A stretch of DNA of 63,437 bases, taken from positions 397,587 through 461,023 of the forward strand of contig NW_003546261.1 in the NCBI RefSeq assembly GCF_000090795.2. Direction: 5' to 3'. Shown one piece after another: positions 1-11,579 of the stretch (position 1 is the first letter of the stretch; every line of letters begins with the position of its first letter). This DNA comes from Amphimedon queenslandica. Lineage: Eukaryota > Porifera > Demospongiae > Haplosclerida > Niphatidae. Position numbers and translations under genes: made by a program. The notes below the pieces were generated by a model. That model made no database searches. It was not told the DNA's origin and worked only from the letters and a program-made list of their open reading frames with translations.

Positions 1-305
1 ATGAGTAGCCATGATCCCACCCTCGTCGCCAAATTGTGATATATTTAAAACTCTTTATTTGGTAAAACTCGAGAAACAAGGGATAGAGAGGGAGAGAGAG
101 AACAGAAAGAACGATCGAAGGGAAAAGAGAGTGTGTGTGTTAGAGCACGTGCTACAAAAACTATATAATAATAATGGTACATAAATAATAACACATACAT
201 GTATAACCTTATTGCTATTCACAGTAACCACATAACATAAACATTAGAATAACTACAATAATACAATAATAAGAATAATACATACATACATTACACTACA
301 AAACT
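1..305. other. No gene recognised (left edge)
   Basis: AT-rich sequence with a short GA-rich/GT-rich tract around 80-145. I see no coding signature, RNA gene or terminal repeat. It could be the non-coding part of the transposon fragment that starts at 306. Confidence 0.4.
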
Positions 306-909
306 ATGTTGCGTAGCATGATATTAAAGCTGGTGCCAACAAAAGACACCATAAACCCAGAAATAAAATTAAAACCGGATGAAGAAGAGGCAGTGAGATA
401 TACATCTGGATATATTGTACATTTCTTAAGGAAAAAATTTACAAAATCTTCCAGCCAAGATGTGGATCTTTTAACTTCAATGCTGGTCAATAAAGATGAC
501 ATAGAAGATGATGATAACGACTTTTTGGCATACACAAAAAGGTGGACTACTATTGTAGATTGTGGTGACCAATGCCATGTCAATGATGAGGCATTTTTGC
601 TATTTTATTGAATAGAAGTGACAATAAAAATTTTTACGTAAAGATGGCATCAGTATTGGTGACGCTACTGAAGCAATTTTGCAATTTGATTATGTCATTG
701 GTTACTAATTTATCATATACCAAAGTGCTGCTACTGAAGACGAAGAGGATCAGACAGACAAGTTACTAAGTAGTATTGCAGAATTATGGATAACTATAAG
801 AGAATGTTCTTTTGCAGGAAATATTTTGGAACAGTGCAAGCAAAGTATTAATGAATCAACATCAAAGGCAAAATCATTACAAAAAAACTTGAAATTGAAA
901 AACATTTAA
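306..909 (+). pseudogene. C-terminal fragment of a transposon-encoded protein
   Basis: The frame opening at 306 reads an EEAVRYTSGYIVHFLRKKF block, an acidic linker and a KRWTTIVDCG segment, then stops at 611. About 120 bp further on a second frame reads an ELWITIRECSFAGNILEQ-like block and ends in lysine-rich sequence at 909. The order (YxxGY...LxKK, then FLxYTxxW, then LWxTIRGxSF and a basic tail) is, from memory, that of the C-terminus of multi-copy transposon proteins in cnidarians and sponges. Its superfamily name is not certain to me. N-terminal parts are missing and at least one frameshift separates the two blocks, so it cannot make a full protein. It lies on the opposite strand to the P-like transposase next door and is not part of it. 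Confidence 0.5.
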
Positions 910-1025
910 CACTGTATTATCAAAACACAGTCAACAGATTATAACTACATGTAAAAACCATGCATATATCACATACTTGATACTTCATTTAATCACTTTT
1001 ATTTATTGATTATGAATTATCACAA

Positions 1026-3001
1026 TCATTTGCTGCGTTGTTGCTTTTTAGGAAGTGGCTCTTTACATTTTGAGAAATCAACATCTGCCTTTTTATTTCA
1101 GAGGGAATTACCCCGCAAAGGTTGCAATGCCATTGACCCTTGCACCCTCAGACTTATTGTTGCATTAAGTACTTGATGTACTGTAGGATTGTCACATCCT
1201 CCACCCTGCTGCCTTAGTTTGCGAAAGAAAGACTCCTAAGGGTCTTATGTAAGTCTTTCACTCAAAAACAAATTTACTCCAGGAATGGTAAATATATAAT
1301 TAACCAAACCAATAAATGATTTCACTATACAGGATATCTTCTGTTAATTAATCATCAAGACTTTATTAGTTACCTGTTATTTGAATTCCTTCAATAGTTT
1401 GCTGACTAAGTAACATCTTTTTCTTTTTTTTCTCTGAAAATCCATCCCTCTCCATAACACTTGCTCCAATCATCCAAATAGCCCATAAAATCAAATGCCA
1501 ACCACTGTAACAACATCTATTATGTAAGTAGCAACCTTTATTGCAACTTACTTTCAACCTATTATCATTTGCAGTGCGATAAGGATAGCGATACTTTTTA
1601 GCTTATGCTTTCCAGCAGATATAGAAGAAACATTTAAACAATCAAAAAAGTGGTCAAAATACTCCACAAATTTGGCCAATTCAGCATGACCATCTTCTTT
1701 CAAAGCACAAGATACAGTTTCACTAAGCACCTATGACATAAAAATATGTACATGATGTGTCACACTTATGTAGGTTATACTTGGGATGCCAAATCCACTC
1801 TCATTTTAGAGTACGAATTCAAGTGAACATGTTCATATTTCAGTTTCAAGTTAAATAAACCACCTCCTGTTGGTGACATCTGGCCCTTGTTCTTTTCATA
1901 TAGGTCAATAATAGGTTGCCAACTCAATGGAGATCCATTACACTATAGGGATGCATGAATAAAATTAGACCATATAGGTTCATTTGTGTTCACCCATAAT
2001 TGCTTACTCTTCTTGTGAGCATAAGAGTTTGCTAGGCAGTTTTGTGTTGTCATCAGAAGGTGGGGGACATCAGAAAAGAAGAGACATGTCAATGGTCACC
2101 TGCAAAACGGTTTATAACTTTGTGCTCTAAATCATCTTTGCTTTTGGAGTCATGATGCATTTTAAAAAAGGAATGATTACTTGAAGCCCCATCAGCTGTC
2201 ACAGCCAACACTCTGAATCCTGTCAACTCTAAATTACGAATAACTTTCCACACAATAGGATATAATATGTCGGCTGATAGTGATTGACATGGAAACTGAG
2301 CATAGAGAAACTTTAAGTTGATAAAAAGCCCTCGTACCATAAAAACTAGCACAGATGTTGCAATGTTATCGTGAATTTGACATTCATCAATTTGATCAAT
2401 AGCTGAATTCACATCACCCAGATCCATAAATCCTATAATGTTCCCTTGATGTTAATCATAAACTAAACCGGCTTTGATTTTCACTTCATCAAAAACAACA
2501 CAAACATGAGTTTGCCACACTTTCAATTGATCCAGCTTTGCTTCATTTGCTAATTGATCATTGACTTCATGTTGAATTCCCGATTTGGACTTAAAAACAT
2601 GTGTAATCACAAAGTGTGTGCTCGGACGGTAATGTGATGAAGCCAGTTTCCCTCATAGCTCTGTAGGCTGAAGATGATTGGAGCTTTAAACTTAAGCACC
2701 ATCTGATGATTAATGAATGCCATCTTACAAGCCTTTTATCTTTTAATGATGCATTCTTTAACTGTTGAGTCCAAAGTATTTTTCTCAAGAGACCCTTCCA
2801 TAGCTCATTGTTATTTGGGCTAGCATCTATATCTTTCATAAACCCTAAGAGGTCAGATCCTAATAGTTCATCAACCCGAACACCTCTTTCCTGGATGAGG
2901 TCTGACAGCTTCTTTTCAATGCTGATACTTTTCGCGTCTTCATTGAAAGTTGTCTCCTTCTCTTCAATGCGCGCTGAATTCGCTTTGGTGTGGTCAGACA
3001 T
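1026..3001 (-). pseudogene. P-element/THAP9-like transposase, degraded
   Basis: Read on the minus strand, the family's blocks appear in the right order. At about 2591-2760 there is an RWHSLIIRWCLSLK block followed by SSSAYRAMRETGF and LPSEHTL. At about 2480 the FDEVKIKAGLVYD block should hold the first catalytic Asp. At about 2200-2350 come LVFMVRGLFINLKF and VLAVTADGASSNHSFF, at about 2050 FFSDVPHLLMTT, and at about 1830 HKLKYEHVHLNSYSKMRVDLA. Near 1400-1500 is a GYLDDW/EKKKKKMLLSQQT segment ending at a GT donor, and near 1100-1200 an exon with a GGGCDNPTVHQVLNA block and a basic tail stopping at 1026. There are stop codons (for example in VYD*HQGN) and frameshifts, including one after CDYT at 2590. 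No THAP zinc finger is visible upstream of 3001. In the family this protein is an RNase H-fold DDE transposase with a GTP-binding insertion domain. The introns are small. Confidence 0.85.
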
Positions 3002-4657
3002 CTTAAATTGGAGTGACTGGAAGGCATTGTCATTTTAGCACTGTCCTTTTCCTTGGTGAAATTGGCAACACAGCTACGTAATACTTAATACATTATTTGT
3101 TACACCTTTTTAGGTCTTTCAGAATGATAATTTCACAAGTAACTGTGCGGACAGTACTTGAGAACACTTGTTCTTCAATATAAACTCCTAAACTGTGATC
3201 AATAAATGAGACAATGGCATTCCCAGTACATGACTTCACTCCTTTTATACCTTCCAGCATAGATACAAATTGTTAATCTGGGTTACCAGGACCAATGTTA
3301 TACTTTAAAAGTGTATCTGTTACATGCTTGAAAATAGAGACATCTATTATATCCTGAACACTGGAAAAAGTAGGAAGCTTGCTAATATCATGCAGTTTTG
3401 ACCCTACAAAGCATTGCCTAGTACAGTCACAATACAAGATAAGTGTGAACATCAGAGTGACAGGATTAGCACAAAAAAGTGAGGTTGCTGAATGGTGAAA
3501 AATTTGCCAACAGACAGTATCGAAGTGAGGAATGAGGGTCCTGAGTGACATCAATCCATGGCGTGTCAGATATGACACTATCAATAACTTTTTTTCATAG
3601 CTTCAAGGGATTGTGTATCTCCAGCTGGAGAGAAGGGAAGTGCATTTGGACTACTATAAGGAGACTCAGAAATGATCTGCGACTGAGACAGGGAATGAAG
3701 AGCTACTATAACTGTACAATAGAACACCAAATAATTAATCAATTTAGAATATAACATTTATTACTGAATGGCTCTTCCATGACACTAGCAATGCATGGTG
3801 AATCCAAAGAAGTTAAATACTCATCTTCAATGGGAGTATTAGCATCTTTTACTATGATGTATACTATTAAGTGATTAAATTAAATCTAATTTCTATACCT
3901 AGTGAAATACATGGAGGAGTGAATGTAGGCCCTTTCATGACAATAGTGTCATAGTGAGTAGGTGATGTAGCATCACTGTCAATCACTGCAGTTGTCATAA
4001 TCATGATCAGGAGGCGATGTAGAGTCGGTGTCAATCACTGCAAAATCATGAATGAATGGTTTACATGTAAAATAATGATTTTACATTGTTCTAAGTGTTT
4101 TCATGTACATGTACAAAAGATTCATCAAAACTGCCAATCTGAGGATCTATCATATTGGCAATATTATGTAGACATTCAATTAGAGTTACTAACTTTGTTC
4201 TTTGCTTTTCTGAGTAAATGTTGATGTTGGACCTGTTACATGTAAAACACATTGCCCAATTATGAGAAATTATATTTGTTTTGGTATTCTTAAACTTCTT
4301 TCTTTACTAGTTTTTCCTTCTTGTCAATTTCATTATACTACCCATGTTATGTTCTATTGAAAGAAAAAAAGCACACAAAACTTTAGAACTATATGTACTG
4401 ATAATAAAAATTAAGTGCTACTAAAAGTAAAAAATATACTTAGTATACTAGAGGTACACAAGGTACCCTACTGTGTAAACTACAAAATAGCTGTAAAGGA
4501 AATGTGCTGCATAATTCACTTAAACTAAAACCATAAAACCATACACAAACATGTTCCTCAAAACATGATAATAATAACTAGTTTTGTAGAAGTACCTGGT
4601 AGGAAACAGAGGTACACAAACACTCATGATGCATAGGCTTTTAAAATATAGAAAAGA
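3002..4657. other. No gene recognised
   Basis: This stretch lies upstream of the P-like transposase. I looked for a THAP C2CH finger that would complete it and did not find one. Short open frames at 3273-3584 (minus) and 4003-4224 (plus) have no family motif I recognise. The region may hold the 5' part of the P-like element, but no terminal inverted repeat could be placed. Confidence 0.35.
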
Positions 4658-4855
4658 TACCGTAGGGCGCCTTTTTTTCGAGGGCTATGAATTTCGTGGA
4701 TTTTTATTTCGGGAATTTAATTTTCGTGGATTTATGCCGTCTGCCATCTTGTACCGTATTGATTTGATTTTCGCGAAAGTAATTTTCGCGAATCTTTAAA
4801 AAAATCGCGAAATCCGCGAAATTTATAGCCCTCGAAAAAAAGGCGCCCTACGGTA
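4658..4855. mobile_element. 198-bp TIR MITE, TA target (TACCGTAGGGCGCC family)
   Basis: Near-perfect terminal inverted repeats of about 38 bp begin TACCGTAGGGCGCC and then run through a T7 tract and CGAGGGCTAT. The right end is the reverse complement of the left. TA sits at both ends, consistent with a TA target duplication as in Tc1/mariner-related elements. The interior is built of ATTTCGTGGATTT / CGCGAAATCC motifs that extend the dyad. There is no coding capacity. The superfamily is inferred only from the TA target. Confidence 0.88.
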
Positions 4856-4989
4856 ATTCAATATCCAATGGCTATTTTGTTAGTTATGGCAAGTAACAAT
4901 GAATATGGCACTTACAAAGTGATTTCAGAAGAAGTAAACAAAAACAAGACGTGTAGAGAAAAACAAAAGGCTGATACACATAAAGAGAG

Positions 4990-5900
4990 CTAAAGTAAGT
5001 AACCATACCCACTTCTGATCGTAAAACGCCCATCCTCACTGCAATGATTGGGCGTTTCCAATCTCTTTCCCAGCTCCAGTAGCCATGGTACTACTTTTAA
5101 ACCCACAAAGTTATTGTGAGGAATAGTTACACAATTAACTCCAGTAGTTCTGCGGTCTTTCATTTCGGATGAAACATGGGTCAGCAAGCACCTTGGTACA
5201 GAGAGCTGCAACTTTTTATATTGAAACAAACTTGGAGTGCATACGGAAAGAAAACTAACTTCATCAGCCACTGCTACATAGAAACTTTGCTCTTCTATTT
5301 TGATGGACTCAGTGTCATTGATGGCGAAGGGAACCTACTTAAAAATACCTGTACCTCCCACATCTTGTAGACAGATGTTGGAGTACTTTGGGATGGAACA
5401 GGGCTCAGGAAGCACATTGGTACAGAGGAATCCCACTTTATATTCTGCAACAAAATTGGAGTGCATACAAAAGAACCTGCTTTTTCCGCCACTGCTAAAT
5501 GGGAACTTTGCTTATTCAATTTTAATGGGCCTGGGGTCATCGACAGTGAAGGGCACTTAATACATGTACCACAGGCACATTGTGGATAGAAAGTTAGAGT
5601 ACATATAGAGTGAGAGAGTACTTTTTGAACAGTTGATACAGTGCGTGATATGTGCACCACAGGAGTACTTTGCCGTGAAATTTGTAGAAGAATAGGAGTA
5701 TGGGATGGCGAACAGCATTTTAATACAGATAGCTCCAACTTTTAACAGAGGATAAAAGATGGAATGAATACAGTAGGAGAGCCTACTTTTTTAGCAGTTG
5801 ATGCATTGCATGAAACAATGACACCTTCAAAAGCAGGGGTACTTTGGTTGATAATTTTGATAGAGCTAATGGAGAAGGGATTTCTGTAAATACATACCCA
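4990..5900. repeat. Degenerate direct repeats of about 226 bp, coding-like on the minus strand
   Basis: The motif TTGGAGTGCATAC recurs at about 5230 and 5456 with about 150 bp of similar context on each side, which gives a 226-bp period. A more diverged, differently spaced unit follows at about 5590. Minus-strand translations (4990-5271 and 5295-5738) repeat the pattern S-x-CTP-x-L then P-x-CxLSPVPSxSTP and FPSxSMTxxPxK at about 75 residues. This looks like a decayed protein repeat, Pro/Ser/Cys-rich, of unknown identity. Stops separate the units. It could be an exon of an old element or simply a tandem repeat that is open by chance. Confidence 0.5.
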
Positions 5901-6299
5901 TTTTTTAAAGTAGTTGTGTCAACAAGGCACCTGCAGGGGTAAAAAGCTGTCAATAGCCCTTTTCCTATTTCTTACATTATTGGTAGTGTTGTTTTGGTTA
6001 ACCATAACTAAAACTAAAAGTAATTCTAGTAAGCTACTTCACTTTTAGTAAACTAAACCTAAAACTAAAACTAAAACTAAAACTACTTGCAGTTTCAAAC
6101 TCTAACTAAAATTAAACTGAAAGTTAAAACAAGCAAAAAACCAAACCTAAACTAAAACTAAATAAATTTTTAGGTTTAATGTAAAACTAATACTAAAACT
6201 AAAACTATGCCAAGCAGCTGAAATTTGTTTTTGTGGTTTTTGACAGCTGCAGTTTGTTGAAACTAGTCACATGGTTCAGAGGATTAGTATGGCTACCAC

Positions 6300-9074
6300 C
6301 AGTGGCGGATCTGGGGTCAGAATGTTGGTAGGGCAAAAATTAATATTCATGAGTAGGCGTGTGTTATTAATAGTTACTAGAAGGTAATTAATTTTAATTA
6401 ATCATGTTTAAATCAATTAAGACAGTATTATAGATCTGTTCTTATCTCCGCCTTCAAATTTATCAATTACATCTTCGAAGGAGATATCACTACTAAGCTC
6501 CTTTTCAATGGACAGTAGTGAGATGTCAGTGAGTCTTTGTTCAGACATAGTACTTCTCAGATAATTCTTAATTCTCTTTAAAGCAGAAAAGGACCTTTCA
6601 CATTGTGCTGTGCTAACTGCTAGTGTCAAAGCCATACGAAATATTTGTGTCAGAGTAGGGAAGGCCATTTGAAGAGGTTGGATTCGACTATAAACATCGA
6701 CAACGGTCTCTGGTTAATCAGAGGAGTCAGAAAAAGTCCTTTTGGTAAGCACACACTCGCTATCAAGAAGATCCTGGCTTATGCCATAAATGAACTTTAG
6801 AAGAGACAAATCAAGGAAGTGAGTAGATGTTGCATTACATGCTTCTAACGACTTCATAATGTCTATATTAGTTTGAGGAAACCTATCTATTTCTGACAGC
6901 ATATGATCCATTACTGGATAATATATGCTAATCTTGAGGAAATCAGAATTATTGATGTGATCATGATAACCTGAAGACTCATATGCAATGTAATCTTCTT
7001 GCAATGCCAGAGGCCTAGCCTGTCTTCTTTTTCATCTTCTGTCCTCAACTTCGATACCATGCAATGCTGCCACTTCTAGTATGTATTTGTATGTTTGATC
7101 CCAACATTCATCAGTTCTGATTTCCTTTAGAGTTTCAGTTGTTGATGCTATGAGTTGAGCAGCACTGATGTAATCTAGTTGAGAGCTCTGCATTTGATCA
7201 GACAGTGACTTTGTTATTCTCAAAATATTATAAGACATGAAAGAAACTTAAAGCTGGTGACAAGATGGAAGAGGCCAACAGCTTCAACTGCTTTCTGTTT
7301 GTCACTTCCTTCTCCTATACTCTCCAGTGTTGCTAGTACAGCATCAAATGTACTGACAATAGCTTCTAGTGACAAGTACCTGCATGCCCACCGTGTTTCA
7401 GACAGACTTTGTAACTGCGTTGGCTGCTTATCTGGATAAAGTTCCTTCTGCTTCTCCATAAAAACAACATGAGATTTGCTGGTTGACATGAAGTTATAAA
7501 GTGATTGAAGGGAGAAGAAATCAGAACAATGGGAGTTACTTTTGACACAGTCAACTAGTACCAAATTGAGACAATGAGCATGGCAGTGGACATAAATAGC
7601 CTGAGGAGCTACATCTCTGATACGTTTTTGTACTTCTGAGACACAACCGCTCATAACAGATGCTCCATCATATCCTTGAGAAACAAGTAACTTAGCATCA
7701 AGATTATACAATGAAAGTGTATCAAGAATGTACTTTGATAGATATTCAGCTGTGAGATTTGAAGCTATAACAAAAGTGAGGAAGCACTCTTTAATGGAAT
7801 GGCTGTCTTGATCTAAGTAGCGAATTGAAATAGACATCTGCTCATTTTTGCTTATGTTTTTGGTCTCGTCTACTAAGATAGAGAAATATCCAGCTTGTTG
7901 GATGCAGTCACAAATTTTATTTCTCACTATAGTAGCCATTCGGTTGATGATCGTATTCTGAATGCTATGTGATGTGTTAATGGCATTACGAGGACCCTTC
8001 TCAAGTCGAACACGAACTATATCATCATACTTTGATAGGAGAGAGAGAATTTCCAGGAAATTACCTCTATTAGTGGAATCTGCATTCTCCCTATGACCAC
8101 GTAAGGCTACAACACGTAAGTAACACTTCTGACACAGCTCTTACATAATGACGATTCCTTACTAACATTCTCTCTCTGTTACTTCCAAGCTGTTCAGTGA
8201 CAAACCCAGTCAGTGATGTTTGCTGAAACTGCTTCCACGCAACAGTTGCTTGTTGGTGAGAGCTTGAGTTGTGATGCTTGAACAAGACTCCAGTGGACCC
8301 TGTAGCATGTTTCCAATCACTGAAACCTTTAGTAGTGAATAATTTCTCTGGTCTACAAGTTCCAATGCTAGCTGCTCCAAAGAAAGAACAGGGAAAACAG
8401 AAAATGGCATTTTTGGTTACAGAGTACTCCATCCATGGATATTTTTGAAACCAAGCAGGATTAAATGATTGCTTTATGCCAGAAGAAACTGTCTCAGGGA
8501 ACTTAATATTGCTAGGTTGGACTAGAGGAGATGATGATGTCAGTGCTATATCAGAAGCCAATCCTCCATCTGTCTGTATTGCTCCAGTGGTTGTAGTGGT
8601 AGTGAGGCTGGCTTCACTGACTGTTCAGTAGAGTCTCTCTCTTAAATCTCCTCAGACTCTGAACTTGTTGCTGCAGATGATGTCTGATCTGGTTCTGCAT
8701 TACTATTGTTGGAACTTTTGGGATTAGGAAAGTACTGCAACAAAGATAACTGCTTCTGCTTACACATTTCTAACTGAAAGATGGCCGCTGAAAGTGCAAT
8801 GCTGATGCCTGCTCATTAATTTAAATATAGCAGCTGAGCTGAGCTGAGCTGGCAGCTGCTTGTGGATTTGTGGTTAATTGTCACCGTTTGTCAGAGCTAG
8901 CTTTGGGTAAATATGGGCATGTACTGTGGTTCACTATCTGCAAACAAACTATAATTAATAATGAATATCATTATCTAAATTATGATTATAATTATCTAAC
9001 AATGAATATAATTAGTGAGCCCTTTTGATTGTAGGGCAAATGCCCTGCTTTGCCCACCCCCAGATCTGCTACTG
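6300..9074 (-). mobile_element. Inner hAT element, 2775 bp, with perfect 8-bp TSD
   Basis: The ends are CAGTGGCGGATCTGGGG on the left and, inverted, CAGTAGCAGATCTGGGGG on the right. The 8-bp target duplication GCTACCAC is present at 6292-6299 and 9075-9082 with no mismatch. The element sits within the first codons of the outer hAT's transposase. Its own transposase is on the minus strand. The perfect TSD beside a degraded outer element indicates that this insertion is the younger event. Confidence 0.93.
6417..8767 (-). pseudogene. hAT transposase, TTF-finger/ZMYM1-like (DUF4371) type
   Basis: The likely start is the ATG at 8765-8767 (MCKQKQLSLLQYFPNP, a typical N-terminus). A stop and frameshift follow in the Ser-rich linker near 8640. 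The TTF-type zinc finger lies at about 8270-8480 (W-x-KYPWMEYS, then IFCFPCSFF and KGFSDWKHA). The DUF4371/RNase H core is open at 7220-7939, with SILVDETKNISKNEQ, LVSQGYDGASVMSG, VHCHAHCLNLVL and SETRWACRY. Broken segments follow at 7032-7238 and 6714-7004. The hAT dimerisation domain at 6417-6668 contains STAQCERSFSALKRIKNYLR. About four frame breaks disable it. The family carries out cut-and-paste transposition with 8-bp duplications, matching the flanks. Confidence 0.9.
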
Positions 9075-11579
9075 GCTACCACTCCAACTAAATCTAGAGG
9101 AAGGCCAAGTGAAAGCTACGTTTCGAACTTTTTTTAGATATTTAAAAGTAAACAAGAGTATTTGTTTAGTAGCTAACAGACTCTTCTCAGCTGTGTGGAC
9201 ATTCTTTTAAAGGAAAGTTTCCAACAAATTTGAAGACTCACTTAAAAAGGTTCATCACCGAGAGTATCAAGAGCTATCAAAAATGGAAAGTGAGAAGAAA
9301 ATAGCTGAGTCTTGTAAAGCACAAAGGAAGTTATCTAGTAGCACCACATTGACTGGTGGAGTACTGTCAGCACAAATGACTCTTTATGATACAATGGGAG
9401 GAAGGAAATACAGCTGTGAATCTGACAGATATTGCTCTATCACAAAAATTGGCTGTTTTCATTGGATTGACTAATGCACCTATCTGTATCGTTAAAGATG
9501 ATAGCTTTTAGTTATTCACTCAAACACTAGATAGCTGCTATGAACTACCAAGTCGCAGCAAGATCATAAGGAGATAACAAATACATGTGACAAATTGAAG
9601 AAACAAATTTCGACTTACCACTTACCTTCATAGTGCTTGATTTGTGAATATATGCACTGATATTTGGACAAAGGGAATGAGCGCATCATTCCTAGGAATG
9701 ACAGCACCTCTTTTCGACAAAAGACAACAAAAGACACAACATAATTCTAGCATGCTACTCACTTCACCACACGGCAGTGAAAGTGGCTAGTTTACATAAT
9801 GCTGTTTTGGCAGCATGGAAGATACCAGAAACAATGGTACATAGAATTTTAACAGACAACGGAAGTAATATGTTAGCTGCCTTTAGGCAACAGCATAATG
9901 ATGATGAAGAAGTGAAACTTATTTGTGATATGGATGAAAATGAAAGTGATGTAGATGATCAAGATGAGGATGCCGTTGATATCTCACGACTACAAGATGA
10001 GTTAGACAACTTTCAAGAACGTGAGCAAAGCCATAGAGTGGCTTTTGTGTTTTTTCGACGAACAAGTTGTTTTTGTCATACACTTCAACTCGTAAATGAG
10101 TTTAACAAACTCAAACCCAGAAAGGCACTCTTAAAAAGTCCACAAACTGGTTTCCAAAGTCAACAAATCACACAAAGCAACTGCAATGCTTATTGCAAAG
10201 GCAGGAAGAAAATTAATTGCCGATTGCTCAACTCGTTGGAGTTCCACCTACCTTCTGCTTAATAGGCTGCTTCAAGTTAAAGATGAATTAGCTATCATCT
10301 TAAATGACCTTCTGTACTGACTAGCTATTGGAAGCAGATAGAAAACACCAATAAATTATTAAAGCCATTTGTACAATACACACAGCTAATGGGTTCTGAA
10401 GAGGTAACATCAATATCAATGGTAATTCTTGCTTTAATGGAATTGAATATGCATTTAAAGTGGTCAAAGAGTATCAATGAGCTGAACACCATTGGTACAA
10501 TAATGCATGCAAAATTGAAGGAGCGATTTAATTACATAACCAACCAACAACAGAGCAACTCTGACCCGATATTTGCTATTCATACCTTTTTAAACCTAGA
10601 ATACAATGATACCTTGATCAGGGTCAAAAATTAGCTGCAAAAGAACACTTAAATTCATAAATTAATTCCACCTTATCAACTCAAGAATTGCAGATAATTC
10701 AGCCAGCAAAAGAAGAACAAGCATCATTTGAGATCTCTTTGTCATCTACAGATCATGAAAGTGGGCCACCTTCAACAAAATTCAGACATTTCCAAGAGCT
10801 TTTAGCAGAAAAGAGAAGATAAGTCATGGAAGGTGCTTCACAGTGGTGCTCAAACCGGAAGAATTAGAAATAAAACAATATGACGAAGCTGAGATTGACA
10901 CTAACTCAATTGATGATGATCCATTTACATTTTGGCTACAAAATCAGATTATCCAATTTTGTCAATGACTGCCTTTGATATACTGTTGACTCCAGCAACT
11001 ACAACTCCAGTTCAAAGAATTGTTTCTACTGGTGGCAACTCAAGTCAGGGAAAAAGGAATCGCCTAACTGACAGTAACTTAGAATAAATGATACTGAGAC
11101 AGAACAAAAAATACTTGCAACTAGCATTGTTTGACATTAATATTCTTAATTACTAAAACTAAAACTAAAATTTTTCTTAAAAACTATAACTAAACTAAGT
11201 TAATTTGAGCTAGAGGAAACTGAAATTAAACTAAAATTGAAAGAAAAATGATCTGTATTAACTTAAACTAAACTATAACTAAAAAAGAAATAGGTCTTTA
11301 ACCAAAACTGAACTAAAAGATGCATTACAAAAACCAAAACTAATTTAAAACCAGAGAAATTCCAATTCTGAAACTGAAATTAAATTTTATTTTTGCACTT
11401 CACCAAAAATAATACTAAAGCTATAACTAATTACTTTACTAAAACAACATATTATTAGGGCAATTCCATTTGTGACGGGAAAAGTGGGACACGCACACAA
11501 TTCAAAAACTATTTTGTCACTTAGCGAAGTTTCAAAGTCAGTGATTTTTAGATACATTATTGTGACTTTTGGATGCATT

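Larger units (their letters stand above)
6289..11087 (+). pseudogene. hAT transposase with BED zinc finger, split by nested hAT
   Basis: The ATG at 6289-6291 and codons Ala-Thr-Thr lie left of the nested element. Translation resumes after the duplicated GCTACCAC at 9075-9082 with PTKSRGRPSE, a classic basic N-terminus. At 9200-9300 the block GKFPTNLKTHLKRFH is the distal part of a BED-type C2H2 finger. At 9660-9720 comes a CTDIWTKGMSASFLGMTA block. At 9830-9870 comes RILTDNGSNMLAAF, the region of a catalytic Asp, then an acidic stretch and CFCHTLQLV. At about 10190-10300 IADCSTRW is readable out of frame. The C-terminal dimerisation domain at 10910-11087 reads YPILSMTAFDILLTPATTT, then RIVSTGG and KRNRLTDSNLE, ending at TAA 11085-11087. 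Several frameshifts and stops make it dead. It is a nuclear DDE transposase by family. Confidence 0.85.
5984..11450 (+). mobile_element. Outer hAT element (BED-finger type), carrying a nested hAT
   Basis: Near-matching 8-bp repeats flank the element: ATTATTGG at 5976-5983 and ATTATTAG at 11451-11458. Both ends carry a GTTGTTTT-type inverted end and long subterminal arrays of AACTAAAACT (about 5998-6215 and 11145-11440), the terminal-repeat style typical of hAT elements. Without the nested element (6300-9074) it would be about 2.7 kb, a normal hAT size. The transposase relic is on the plus strand. The TIRs are poorly conserved and their exact first base is uncertain by 1-2 nt. Confidence 0.7.

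Noticed and set aside
306..909. C-terminal part of the adjacent P-like transposase
   Set aside because: It is on the opposite strand, and the P-like gene already has its own C-terminus ending at 1026.
5998..6215. AACTAAAACT tract read as telomeric or simple satellite
   Set aside because: The same wording recurs at 11145-11440 just inside the other end of the outer hAT, so it is a subterminal repeat of that element.
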